A stretch of DNA of 63,988 nt from Bacillota bacterium (GTDB lineage Bacteria; Bacillota; Clostridia; DSM-8532), in assembly GCA_023411795.1 (NCBI GenBank), contig JAEYOK010000022.1:1-63988 (forward strand). Direction: 5' to 3'. The notes below the pieces were generated by a model. That model made no database searches. It was not told where the DNA came from and was given only the letters and a program-made list of their open reading frames with translations. Shown here piece after piece: positions 8,696 to 15,595 of the stretch. How positions within the stretch are numbered: the first letter of the stretch is position 1; every line of letters begins with the position of its first letter. Made by a program: the position numbers and the translations under genes.

Positions 8696-9646
8696 TCATT
8701 CTAGCCTTTTTATGCTGACAAAATTACCGGTGCCTTCTTTTTTAGCCTCTTTAAAAATACCGTAGATGGAAGCAAAAGCAAATACAATACCAATTAAGAT
8801 GTTTTTAATGAATGCGAGGCGGATTTCGGCATCTTCAGTAACTAATAACCTATAAGTAAAAATAAGATCTGCGATGGAATACCCGGAAAGCCCCGAGTTC
8901 TGAAACGCATTATGTATTTCTATAATATCACCGACAGACTGGCCAAGCACTACAGAGAATATTACCACCGCTATGATAATCCACGCCTTAGCTCTGCCCG
9001 GTTTACCACCTAACTTCTCATATCCAAATTTTGTGGCAAAACCAATTGCAAATCCCAAAATACCTGCTATATATCCAAGTAAATAGACTATAACCCATGG
9101 TATAGCGCCTATTAAACCACCTAAAAGTGCTCCTATAAAACCACGGAAGTAATTCTTTTTTTCTTTGTGGAACTCATTTGAAGCTTCATTTACTGTACGA
9201 CTAAAAGTTTCAAAACAACCACTGTGCATATTAACAACCGCACCATCAATCAAGGCTCTATCAGAGCTACTCGTCGATTCCATATTGCAGTACCAGCATG
9301 CTTTACTTCCAGGTATACCGTTTTCGGCCAATTGTTTAACGGCATTGTTTAATACATCAGTAACCCTCTCCATAACACTCTTATTGTCCTGAAAGCTCAT
9401 TCTGATATAAGATGGATGAATTGTATATTCTGCAATCTTATATTCATTTTTACTATTTTCAATGAATCCGACAATCTGGTTGTGGCGGGGATCATCAAGG
9501 GGAAGAGATATCCCTATACTCAAAATCTTTGCTCCGGATTTTTCTGAAAGAGTAACAATATAGCCATTGTACTCCCTATAGAAGAAATTTTCCCTACTCT
9601 CATAGCCATTAGCTTGGGCATATTCACATAAAATCTTACTAGCCAT
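8696..9646 (-). CDS. membrane protein with N-terminal soluble domain, unknown function
   Basis: A 316-residue protein that I do not recognise. Residues 1-115 are soluble and mixed alpha/beta. A CWYC pair (C117, C120) with His141 and Cys144 (MHSGC) could bind zinc. A glycine-rich hydrophobic stretch at about 172-206 gives one or two membrane spans, and at least two more follow (about 222-240 and 286-305). The start is the ATG at 9646 after AAGGAGT. A longer frame to 9754 would run through the palindromic repeat at 9662-9786 and is rejected. The gene converges on topB with no gap. Confidence 0.7.
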   Translation of the reverse strand: MASKILCEYAQANGYESRENFFYREYNGYIVTLSEKSGAKILSIGISLPLDDPRHNQIVGFIENSKNEYKIAEYTIHPSYIRMSFQDNKSVMERVTDVLNNAVKQLAENGIPGSKACWYCNMESTSSSDRALIDGAVVNMHSGCFETFSRTVNEASNEFHKEKKNYFRGFIGALLGGLIGAIPWVIVYLLGYIAGILGFAIGFATKFGYEKLGGKPGRAKAWIIIAVVIFSVVLGQSVGDIIEIHNAFQNSGLSGYSIADLIFTYRLLVTEDAEIRLAFIKNILIGIVFAFASIYGIFKEAKKEGTGNFVSIKRLE

Positions 9647-9661
9647 ATTACTCCTTAAAAC

Positions 9662-9786
9662 AAAGTGACGGACACTTTTACTCACTTGGATTGGCAGTGT
9701 ATGTTTCATACCTAAGTTACCTTGGTATATTGCGTTCATACACTGTTGTCCCACATGAAGTGAGTTAAAATGTCCGTCAACTTACA
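9662..9786. repeat. long imperfect inverted repeat of the REP-like family
   Basis: The outer arms are related: AAGTGACGGACACTTTTACT (from 9663) and, inverted, AGTTAAAATGTCCGTCAACT (to about 9782). The inner arms CAGTGTATG and CATACACTG, with ATACC and GGTAT inside them, continue the pairing toward a short central loop. The whole unit of about 125 bp could fold into one long hairpin. Each outer arm resembles the repeat core seen at 193 and 5031. It lies between the membrane-protein gene and the 3' end of eno and could also act as a transcription block. Confidence 0.7.
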
Positions 9787-9810
9787 TTATTGCATTATTA
9801 CTTAATTACA

Positions 9811-11130
9811 TTATTTATTCTTTAAGTTAAACCATGCATTAAGTCCCGGATATTCAGCTACATCGCCCAATTCTTCTTCAATTCTTAACAATTGATTGTA
9901 TTTAGCGACGCGATCTGTTCTCGAAGGAGCACCGGTCTTGATCTGGCCTGAGTTTGTAGCAACAGCTATATCAGCGATAGTTGCATCTTCAGTTTCACCG
10001 GAACGGTGTGAAGTAACGGCTGTATAACCTGCACGATTAGCCATTTCAATAGCTTCAAGAGTTTCTGTAAGAGTACCAATCTGGTTAACCTTGATAAGAA
10101 TTGAGTTAGCAACGCCCATATCAATACCCTTCTTAAGGCGCTGGGTATTGGTTACGAACAAGTCATCGCCAACCAGCTGAATCTTCTTGCCAAGTCTGTC
10201 GGTAAGAAGCTTCCATGCTTCCCAGTCTTCTTCGGAAACACCGTCTTCAACTGAGATAATCGGATATTTATTGCTCATATCTTCCCAGAAATTGACCATT
10301 TCTTCTTTGGTCATCCATTTATCAGCTTTCCACCAATAGTACATTCCTTCCTTGCCCTTAGCTTTAGCTTCCTCATACATTTCGGTAGCGGCAGCATCAA
10401 TAGCAATACGGAATTGCTCGCCTGGCTTGAAGCCGGCTTTCTCAACAGCTTCGATAATAACCTGGATAGCTTCCTCATCTGACTTAAGATTAGGAGCAAA
10501 TCCGCCTTCATCACCAACAGCTGTGGAATAGCCCTTGCTCTTTAAAACGCCCTTTAAGGTATGGAATACTTCGGCGCACCATTGAAGTGCCTGCTTGAAG
10601 CTGTCAGCGCCAACAGGCATAACCATAAACTCCTGAATGGTTACTGAATTATCAGCATGCTTACCGCCATTGATGATATTCATCATGGGAACAGGAAGAA
10701 CCTTGGAATTAGTTCCGCCGATATATTGATATAAAGAAAGTCCAAGAGCTTCTGCAGCAGCCTTTGCAACTGCGAGAGAAACACCTAAAATAGAGTTGGC
10801 ACCTAGCTTGCCTTTGTTATCGGTTCCATCGAGTTCGATCATGGTTCTGTCAATCAGAATCTGATCAAATACGTTCATACCAACAATCTCGGGAGCGATG
10901 ATATCATTAACATTGTCAACAGCCTTTGATACACCTTTACCAAGGTAACGGGATTTGTCACCGTCTCTTAATTCAACAGCCTCAAATGCGCCTGTTGATG
11001 CACCGGAAGGAACAGCTGCTCGGCCTAAAAATCCACCTTCAACTATAACTTCTACTTCGATTGTGGGGTTTCCGCGAGAGTCAAGTATCTCACGTGCAAA
11101 TACATCTTCAATTTCTAAATATTGTTTCAT
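9811..11130 (-). CDS. eno: enolase (phosphopyruvate hydratase)
   Basis: A 439-residue enolase that interconverts 2-phosphoglycerate and phosphoenolpyruvate in glycolysis. Present are the mobile loop SGASTGAFEA near residue 41, the acidic metal ligands (SVEDGVSEEDW, GDDLFVTN), the signature ILIKVNQIGTLTETLEA with the catalytic lysine near 345, and the HRSGETED motif near 373. Length is typical. The start follows GGAAAGGAG. An extended -10 (TGCTAGAAT, at 11172-11180) lies about 45 bases upstream but I see no good -35. It is monocistronic. Confidence 0.98.
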   Translation of the reverse strand: MKQYLEIEDVFAREILDSRGNPTIEVEVIVEGGFLGRAAVPSGASTGAFEAVELRDGDKSRYLGKGVSKAVDNVNDIIAPEIVGMNVFDQILIDRTMIELDGTDNKGKLGANSILGVSLAVAKAAAEALGLSLYQYIGGTNSKVLPVPMMNIINGGKHADNSVTIQEFMVMPVGADSFKQALQWCAEVFHTLKGVLKSKGYSTAVGDEGGFAPNLKSDEEAIQVIIEAVEKAGFKPGEQFRIAIDAAATEMYEEAKAKGKEGMYYWWKADKWMTKEEMVNFWEDMSNKYPIISVEDGVSEEDWEAWKLLTDRLGKKIQLVGDDLFVTNTQRLKKGIDMGVANSILIKVNQIGTLTETLEAIEMANRAGYTAVTSHRSGETEDATIADIAVATNSGQIKTGAPSRTDRVAKYNQLLRIEEELGDVAEYPGLNAWFNLKNK

Positions 11131-11254
11131 ATAATAAACTCCTTTCCAATGATTGTTAAATTAATAACCACATTCTAGCATACCTTAAGATGTCCAGAAT
11201 GTAAAGGAGTAACTACCAAATTTTGCCCTTAAATTGTTTGTATCAGCGTTTTTC

Positions 11255-11884
11255 TTACTTATGAAGTATAGGAGACACCTTTTTATATGTTAGTAATGTC
11301 AGTAGGGATATCACTGTTACCTTAAACAAATTAAAAGGAACTATACCAAACATTATTAGAGTTTTTAGGTCTACAATTCCACTATTGTTCTTTGTACCTT
11401 CAGCAACAACTCCCTTTAATGATTCTTCGCTTGTAATATTAAATTGCTCAGCAAATATTTTAATATAAAGCGGTATCATAACAAAATAGTTTATAAACGT
11501 TGCCACGGTAACCATGCAAATTGAGCCAACAATCAGCCCTAGTACCGCATTTTTTATTGATTTTTTTCTCTTGTAAATTATTGCAGCCGGTACAACAAAT
11601 GCACAGCCTACAATAAAATTGGCGAGTTCACCTACACCTCCCGTTATTGAAAAAGCCACGTGTACCAGATTCTTTATTAATTCAATACAGACTCCTGCGA
11701 GAGGGCCTAACGCAAAACCTCCCAATAGAACTACCAATTCACTTAAATCAAGTTTAAGAAATGTAGGGGCAAAGGGTAACACAATTTCCAGAAACATTAT
11801 ACCTGTTGCCAGTGCAGATAGCATTCCAACTTTTGCTACGAATTTTGTTTTGTTTGCTTGAGTTGCTCCTGTTTTGGTTTTCAT
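11255..11884 (-). CDS. ribU: riboflavin ECF transporter S-component RibU
   Basis: A 209-residue membrane protein of the energy-coupling-factor S-component class, with about six membrane helices. The opening helices (VGMLSALATGIMFLEI, LKLDLSELVVLLGGFALGP) match RibU, the riboflavin-binding subunit that pairs with the shared EcfA/A'/T module, which is not in this window. An FMN riboswitch and terminator immediately upstream confirm the vitamin specificity and the control. A hydrophilic insert near residues 145-170 is a little longer than in the best-known RibU proteins. Confidence 0.92.
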   Translation of the reverse strand: MKTKTGATQANKTKFVAKVGMLSALATGIMFLEIVLPFAPTFLKLDLSELVVLLGGFALGPLAGVCIELIKNLVHVAFSITGGVGELANFIVGCAFVVPAAIIYKRKKSIKNAVLGLIVGSICMVTVATFINYFVMIPLYIKIFAEQFNITSEESLKGVVAEGTKNNSGIVDLKTLIMFGIVPFNLFKVTVISLLTLLTYKKVSPILHK

Positions 11885-11960
11885 ATAAACAACACTCCCT
11901 GTTTTTTACTATTCCAATACAATCTGGAGGCAATCCTGCTTTGCGACTACATTGCATAAA

Positions 11961-11990
11961 AAACCCCTGAAGAACTTTTCTTCAGGGGCT
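11961..11990 (-). terminator. FMN-controlled terminator in the ribU leader
   Basis: Perfect 11-bp stem CCCCTGAAGAA/TTCTTCAGGGG followed on the minus strand by TTTTTT, between the riboswitch and ribU. Its 5' arm is also complementary to TCTTCAGGG at the 5' edge of the riboswitch, which offers a mutually exclusive antiterminator. Confidence 0.88.
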
Positions 11991-12010
11991 AAACTCCGCG
12001 CATTTTTGGC

Positions 12011-12135
12011 TCATCTTCTTCCATCCAGACTTTACTGTCGGCTCCGGAATCACACCGGATCATGCTAAAATAGCTCGCGGGCTCGTGGCTAACCACATCA
12101 CCGCCGGTAGGGAATCACACCCTGCCCTGAAGATT
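12011..12135 (-). ncRNA. FMN (RFN) riboswitch
   Basis: The minus strand shows the conserved RFN blocks in order: TCTTCAGGGCAGGG, GTGATTCCCTACCGGCGGTG, GAGCCCGCGAGC, GATCCGGTGTGATTCCGGAG, CCGACAGT and GTCTGGATGGAAGAAGATG. FMN binding would favour the terminator at 11961-11990 and shut off ribU. Confidence 0.96.
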
Positions 12136-12156
12136 GTACTGTGTTAAATTAAGATA

Positions 12157-12185
12157 ATTATATTTTACGCTTATATACTTGTCAA
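12157..12185 (-). promoter_or_regulatory. promoter of the ribU transcript
   Basis: Perfect consensus on the minus strand: TTGACA (12180-12185), 17-base spacer, TATAAT (12157-12162). Transcription would start near 12150, about 17 bases before the riboswitch. Confidence 0.88.
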
Positions 12186-12208
12186 TATGAACCTTTAGTA
12201 GGCTATTC

Positions 12209-13159
12209 CTAGTATATCTTCAATGCAAAAGCCGGGCAGCTGGCTGAACAGTATCCGCACAACACGCATTTTTCGTAATCGACACAAACCTTCCCATTCT
12301 CTAATTTCAGTGCCTGTTGTTTACAACGCTTTATGCACTTTCCACACTTTTCACACCAAAAGTCAACATGAAGCTTTTTCTCATTTTCGGGATGATAATT
12401 CTCTATCCTTTCACCGACATTTTCTAAATCATTAAACAGCCCCACGTTCATTCGAACCTCTTCTATGCTCTGCATTCCCAGTGCTATTGAATGGAGGTAT
12501 TGTATTGAAGTAACAAATTCCAGGCATTGTCGAAATGAATGAAGAAGATTCCCTCCACCGAAGGGTTTCATTCCGTAAATCGCCTTACCATTATCATGAG
12601 CTTCTTTAATTGCCTCTAGCATTTCATCCATGGTTCCGTCACAAATACCCAACCCGTTTATATTGGTAATTGGATGAATAATATCAATTTCAGGAACATT
12701 AGCTGCAGCTCGAACAGCAGCAATATGATGTGTGGAAAGGCCGACAGCTTTAATTACGCCTTGCTGTTTAAGCTCAAGATAGTAGTCAAGAGCCTCTCTA
12801 TGACCCCTTATTGTATGCTCGCTTTCCTGTTCATGCATAAGAAAGCAGCCTATACTATCCAAACCAAGCTCATTCAAAGCCCTATCAACAGATTTCTTGG
12901 CTCCTTCTCTATCATAGGCATAGGATTTGGAAGATATAATCGGCTTAATCCCGGTTATATCAATTGCTCTCTTAATGTGACTATACGTATCATACAAATC
13001 AGCAGTATCAATAAAATTGACACCTAGACGGAGAGCTTCTGCAATTACTTCACCGCCTTGCTCAACACTTAAATTTCTCTGTAATGGGCCTATTACCAAG
13101 CCCCCAAAGCAAAGCCTAGAAACTATCAGGCCTGTATGCCCAAGTTCTCTGTATTCCAT
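12209..13159 (-). CDS. aldo/keto reductase with C-terminal 2x[4Fe-4S] ferredoxin domain
   Basis: A 316-residue fusion. Residues 1-255 form an aldo/keto reductase barrel with the tetrad Asp51, Tyr56, Lys78 and His109. The C-terminus carries a ferredoxin domain with CX2CX2CX3C (C269, C272, C275, C279) and a second CX2CX2CX3CP set (C298, C301, C304, C308). Such fusions are common in anaerobes and are thought to pass electrons between NAD(P)H-type substrates and ferredoxin-like partners; the substrate is unknown. The start follows TAGGAGAAA. The gene stands alone, between the riboswitch promoter and ireB. Confidence 0.9.
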   Translation of the reverse strand: MEYRELGHTGLIVSRLCFGGLVIGPLQRNLSVEQGGEVIAEALRLGVNFIDTADLYDTYSHIKRAIDITGIKPIISSKSYAYDREGAKKSVDRALNELGLDSIGCFLMHEQESEHTIRGHREALDYYLELKQQGVIKAVGLSTHHIAAVRAAANVPEIDIIHPITNINGLGICDGTMDEMLEAIKEAHDNGKAIYGMKPFGGGNLLHSFRQCLEFVTSIQYLHSIALGMQSIEEVRMNVGLFNDLENVGERIENYHPENEKKLHVDFWCEKCGKCIKRCKQQALKLENGKVCVDYEKCVLCGYCSASCPAFALKIY

Positions 13160-13180
13160 TTTTTCTCCTATAAAAATCGC

Positions 13181-13203
13181 GATTCACTGTCCCCTATACT
13201 CAC
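13181..13203. repeat. degenerate REP-like repeat, copy C
   Basis: TTCACTGTCCCCTATACTCA resembles the right half of copies A and B, but the inverted partner end is lost. It lies between the aldo/keto reductase and the ireB terminator. Confidence 0.4.
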
Positions 13204-13206
13204 ACA

Positions 13207-13230
13207 ACAAAAAAGCGCCTACAAGGCGCT
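13207..13230 (-). terminator. intrinsic terminator after ireB
   Basis: Minus-strand stem AGCGCCT/AGGCGCT with a 3-base loop, followed by a T-rich run. It lies just past the ireB stop codon. Confidence 0.8.
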
Positions 13231-13236
13231 ATTGTT

Positions 13237-13485
13237 TCAGTCATCTTTTAGGTAGAATCTTACAAGTTCTTCAAGCAATTCGTCCCTTTCCAGCTTTCTT
13301 ATCATGCTTCTTGCATTATTATGACTGGTAATGTAGGTCGGATCTCCGGACATAATATACCCTACTATCTGACTTATCGGGTTATAACCCTTTTCCTTTA
13401 AAGCCTCGTAAACTGTAACCATAATATCACGGGCTTGGCTGGATTTTTCTTTATTAACGTCAAATTTCATTGTCCCGGAATTCAT
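13237..13485 (-). CDS. ireB: IreB-family regulatory phosphoprotein
   Basis: An 82-residue protein of the UPF0297/IreB (YrzL) family. The near-invariant core is seen: a helix AYEAL-like YEALKEKGYNPISQIVGYI, then GDPTYITSHNNAR and a basic RKLERDELLEELV helix. In Enterococcus IreB is a substrate of the PASTA kinase IreK and restrains cephalosporin resistance. Threonines near its N-terminus are the phosphorylation sites there, and Thr5 here may be equivalent. The start follows GGGGAGCGG. The usual ruvX neighbour is not found here. Confidence 0.93.
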   Translation of the reverse strand: MNSGTMKFDVNKEKSSQARDIMVTVYEALKEKGYNPISQIVGYIMSGDPTYITSHNNARSMIRKLERDELLEELVRFYLKDD

Positions 13486-13585
13486 AATTTACCGCTCCCC
13501 TACATTAATCGGAATCTTCGCTATACCTTAATATATTAATACATACATTTTTTTTAATCAAGTTATGACATCAAATCGAAATATT

Positions 13586-14899
13586 TCAATTGAGCTTCAA
13601 TTCTCCCCGCATATATTCACCTTCGCACGAAATCAGTCTTATGTCTATTATTTCCCCTGTTTTTTCTCTTTTAATCTCTACGGCGACAGGTATATAATTT
13701 GGAGTCAAGCCCTCCATATATCCTTCTTTTCCCTCTATAGGCTTTTCAACAAGCACATCGGTTTCCCATCCCTTGAAGCTTTCATAGGTTTCATGCCTCA
13801 TACGCTCTGCCAGTTCAATCATTCTTTTACTTCTGATCTCTTTAGTTTTCGGATCAACCTGATCATGAAATTTTGCCGCAGGAGTTCCCTTCCTGGGAGA
13901 GTATTTAAACACATGCATCCACATAAATCCGATTTCCCTACAAAAGGCATAGGATTGCTCAAATTCTTCCTCTGTTTCTCCCGGAAATCCCACCATCACG
14001 TCTGTTGTAAAAGTCACATTAGGTATTTTTTCTCTGAGAAGAATAACAATGTTCTTATATTCATCCGATGTATACCTTCTATTCATGCGCTTTAGAGTTT
14101 CTTCGCAACCACTTTGAAGGGACAAATGAAAATGTGGGCAAAGCTTGGGAAGATTTTTTATTCCCTCTATAAATTCTGAGGTAAGGAACATTGGTTCCAA
14201 AGACCCCAGTCGAATTCTTTCAATGCCATCAACCTCATGTATCTCTCTAATCAATTCAGCCAGCCCTTTGCCGTTCTTTTCATCAAAATACGATGTTAAG
14301 TGAATACCTGTTAACACAACCTCTTTAAAGCCATGCTCAGCAAAGCTCTTTGCCTCATCAATAACATCACGAATTTCTCTGCTACGAATCGGTCCTCTGG
14401 CATATGGAATAATACAATAGGAGCAAAACTGGTCACAGCCGTCCTGAACCTTTAAAAAAGCCCGAGTATGGCCTTCATATGTTTCAACAGGCAACTGCTC
14501 ATAATCCGAAAGGGCTTTCCTCTCAAACACATATTGCTTCTTTTCTTTATTCTTTGAATCTTCAACAAGCTCAACTATCCGATGTTTCATGTTATTGCCT
14601 AAAACCAGGGTAACACCTTCAATCTTGGCAGTTTCTTCGGGCGAAACCTGGGCAAAACACCCCACAGCTGCAACAATGGCATCGGGGTTTAATGTATGAG
14701 CTCTTCTTATCATCTGTCTGGATTTTTTGTCCCCCATACCTGTAACCGTGCAGGTATTAATTACATATACATCCGCATACTGGTCCTCAGGTACAACAGT
14801 ATAGCCTGCTTTCTGGAAAAGAAGTTTCATTCCTTCGGTCTCAGCTATATTAACCTTGCAGCCCAGGGTGATTAGGGCTACTGATTTGTTTCTCTCCAT
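13586..14899 (-). CDS. mtaB: tRNA t6A37 methylthiotransferase MtaB
   Basis: A 437-residue radical-SAM methylthiotransferase that converts t6A to ms2t6A at position 37 of ANN-decoding tRNAs. The N-terminal UPF0004 domain holds Cys14, Cys50 and Cys81, ligands of the auxiliary cluster. The radical-SAM CX3CX2C is at Cys155, Cys159 and Cys162 (DGCDQFCSYC). A TRAM domain occupies the last 60 residues. The sequence GCKVN and overall length separate MtaB from MiaB and RimO. The start is an ATG after AAAGG. Confidence 0.95.
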   Translation of the reverse strand: MERNKSVALITLGCKVNIAETEGMKLLFQKAGYTVVPEDQYADVYVINTCTVTGMGDKKSRQMIRRAHTLNPDAIVAAVGCFAQVSPEETAKIEGVTLVLGNNMKHRIVELVEDSKNKEKKQYVFERKALSDYEQLPVETYEGHTRAFLKVQDGCDQFCSYCIIPYARGPIRSREIRDVIDEAKSFAEHGFKEVVLTGIHLTSYFDEKNGKGLAELIREIHEVDGIERIRLGSLEPMFLTSEFIEGIKNLPKLCPHFHLSLQSGCEETLKRMNRRYTSDEYKNIVILLREKIPNVTFTTDVMVGFPGETEEEFEQSYAFCREIGFMWMHVFKYSPRKGTPAAKFHDQVDPKTKEIRSKRMIELAERMRHETYESFKGWETDVLVEKPIEGKEGYMEGLTPNYIPVAVEIKREKTGEIIDIRLISCEGEYMRGELKLN

Positions 14900-15022
14900 T
14901 TTTTGCCTTTCTATTTATTAAATTATGTTTAAATATGTTATCTTCATATTGACGCCTGCAAATATTGGTAATAAACTAATTAATAATGTATGCATAATAG
15001 TAATTGGAAGGTGGTGTGCAAC

Positions 15023-15253
15023 TTGAAGACATTTAATATTCTACTAAAATCGATAAATGATGTGAAGGATTTTGTTAATATCGTAAACAAATATGATTTC
15101 GATGTAGATCTAACATCAGGCCGTTATATAGTAGACGCAAAATCCATTATGGGAATTTTCAGTCTTGACCTGTCAAAACCTATTAAGGTTGAGGTTCATA
15201 ACGACAATGCCGATTCATTTATTAATGAGATTAAGAGCATCATTATAGAATAA
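15023..15253 (+). CDS. HPr-like protein without the phosphorylatable histidine
   Basis: A 76-residue protein with an HPr-like fold pattern. The segment AKSIMGIFSLDLSKPIKVEV aligns with the serine-phosphorylation region of HPr (SIMGLMSL...), so the Ser46-equivalent is kept. The N-terminal region has no active-site histidine, so it cannot carry phosphate in the PTS. This recalls Crh of Bacillus, which also lacks His15 and acts only in catabolite signalling. The start is taken as a TTG eight bases after AGGTGG; the frame upstream of it (from 14990) has no ribosome site. It is a single gene. Confidence 0.7.
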   Translation: MKTFNILLKSINDVKDFVNIVNKYDFDVDLTSGRYIVDAKSIMGIFSLDLSKPIKVEVHNDNADSFINEIKSIIIE

Positions 15254-15301
15254 TCTCTTTCTCATGGATTTTAGCTTTTCAAGGCCCCAAGCATTATTGC
15301 C

Positions 15302-15340
15302 CGGGCTTTTTTGTTATTCATTAGAGAATAATAAAGCCCG
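15302..15340. terminator. hairpin downstream of the HPr-like gene
   Basis: Inverted repeat CGGGCTTT/AAAGCCCG with an inner TTATTC/GAATAA pairing. T-rich and A-rich flanks allow use in either direction. It lies 49 bases after the HPr-like gene. The rest of the 15254-15595 gap holds only the promoter at 15491-15520. Confidence 0.55.
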
Positions 15341-15490
15341 CCACCGCAGATAGCATAATTATTAGTATTGTATCCCATTTTAATAAAGCAGAAGTAGTTA
15401 ATTTAATCATGTCATTCTGAGGCCGTTTTACAACTCAAAATTAAGACTATTATAGATTATATCATAATAAGCGGTCTAGTATGTAATTGT

Positions 15491-15520
15491 TTGACCTGTA
15501 CCTCTCAGATATGGTATGAT
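15491..15520 (+). promoter_or_regulatory. promoter of the O-antigen-ligase/TPR gene
   Basis: TTGACC (15491-15496), 18-base spacer, TATGAT (15515-15520) with an extended TG. It lies about 75 bases before the start codon. Confidence 0.6.
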
Positions 15521-15595
15521 GTCTTGTAAATTATCCCAAATATATTGACGCTCAGTAAAAATAGCAATGTTATGAAGTGTCTATAGAGGTAAAAT

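Noticed and set aside
13565..14095. A 176-codon plus-strand frame
   Set aside because: It lies wholly opposite mtaB, which has all family motifs, and its cysteine/phenylalanine/histidine-rich translation is typical of an antisense shadow.
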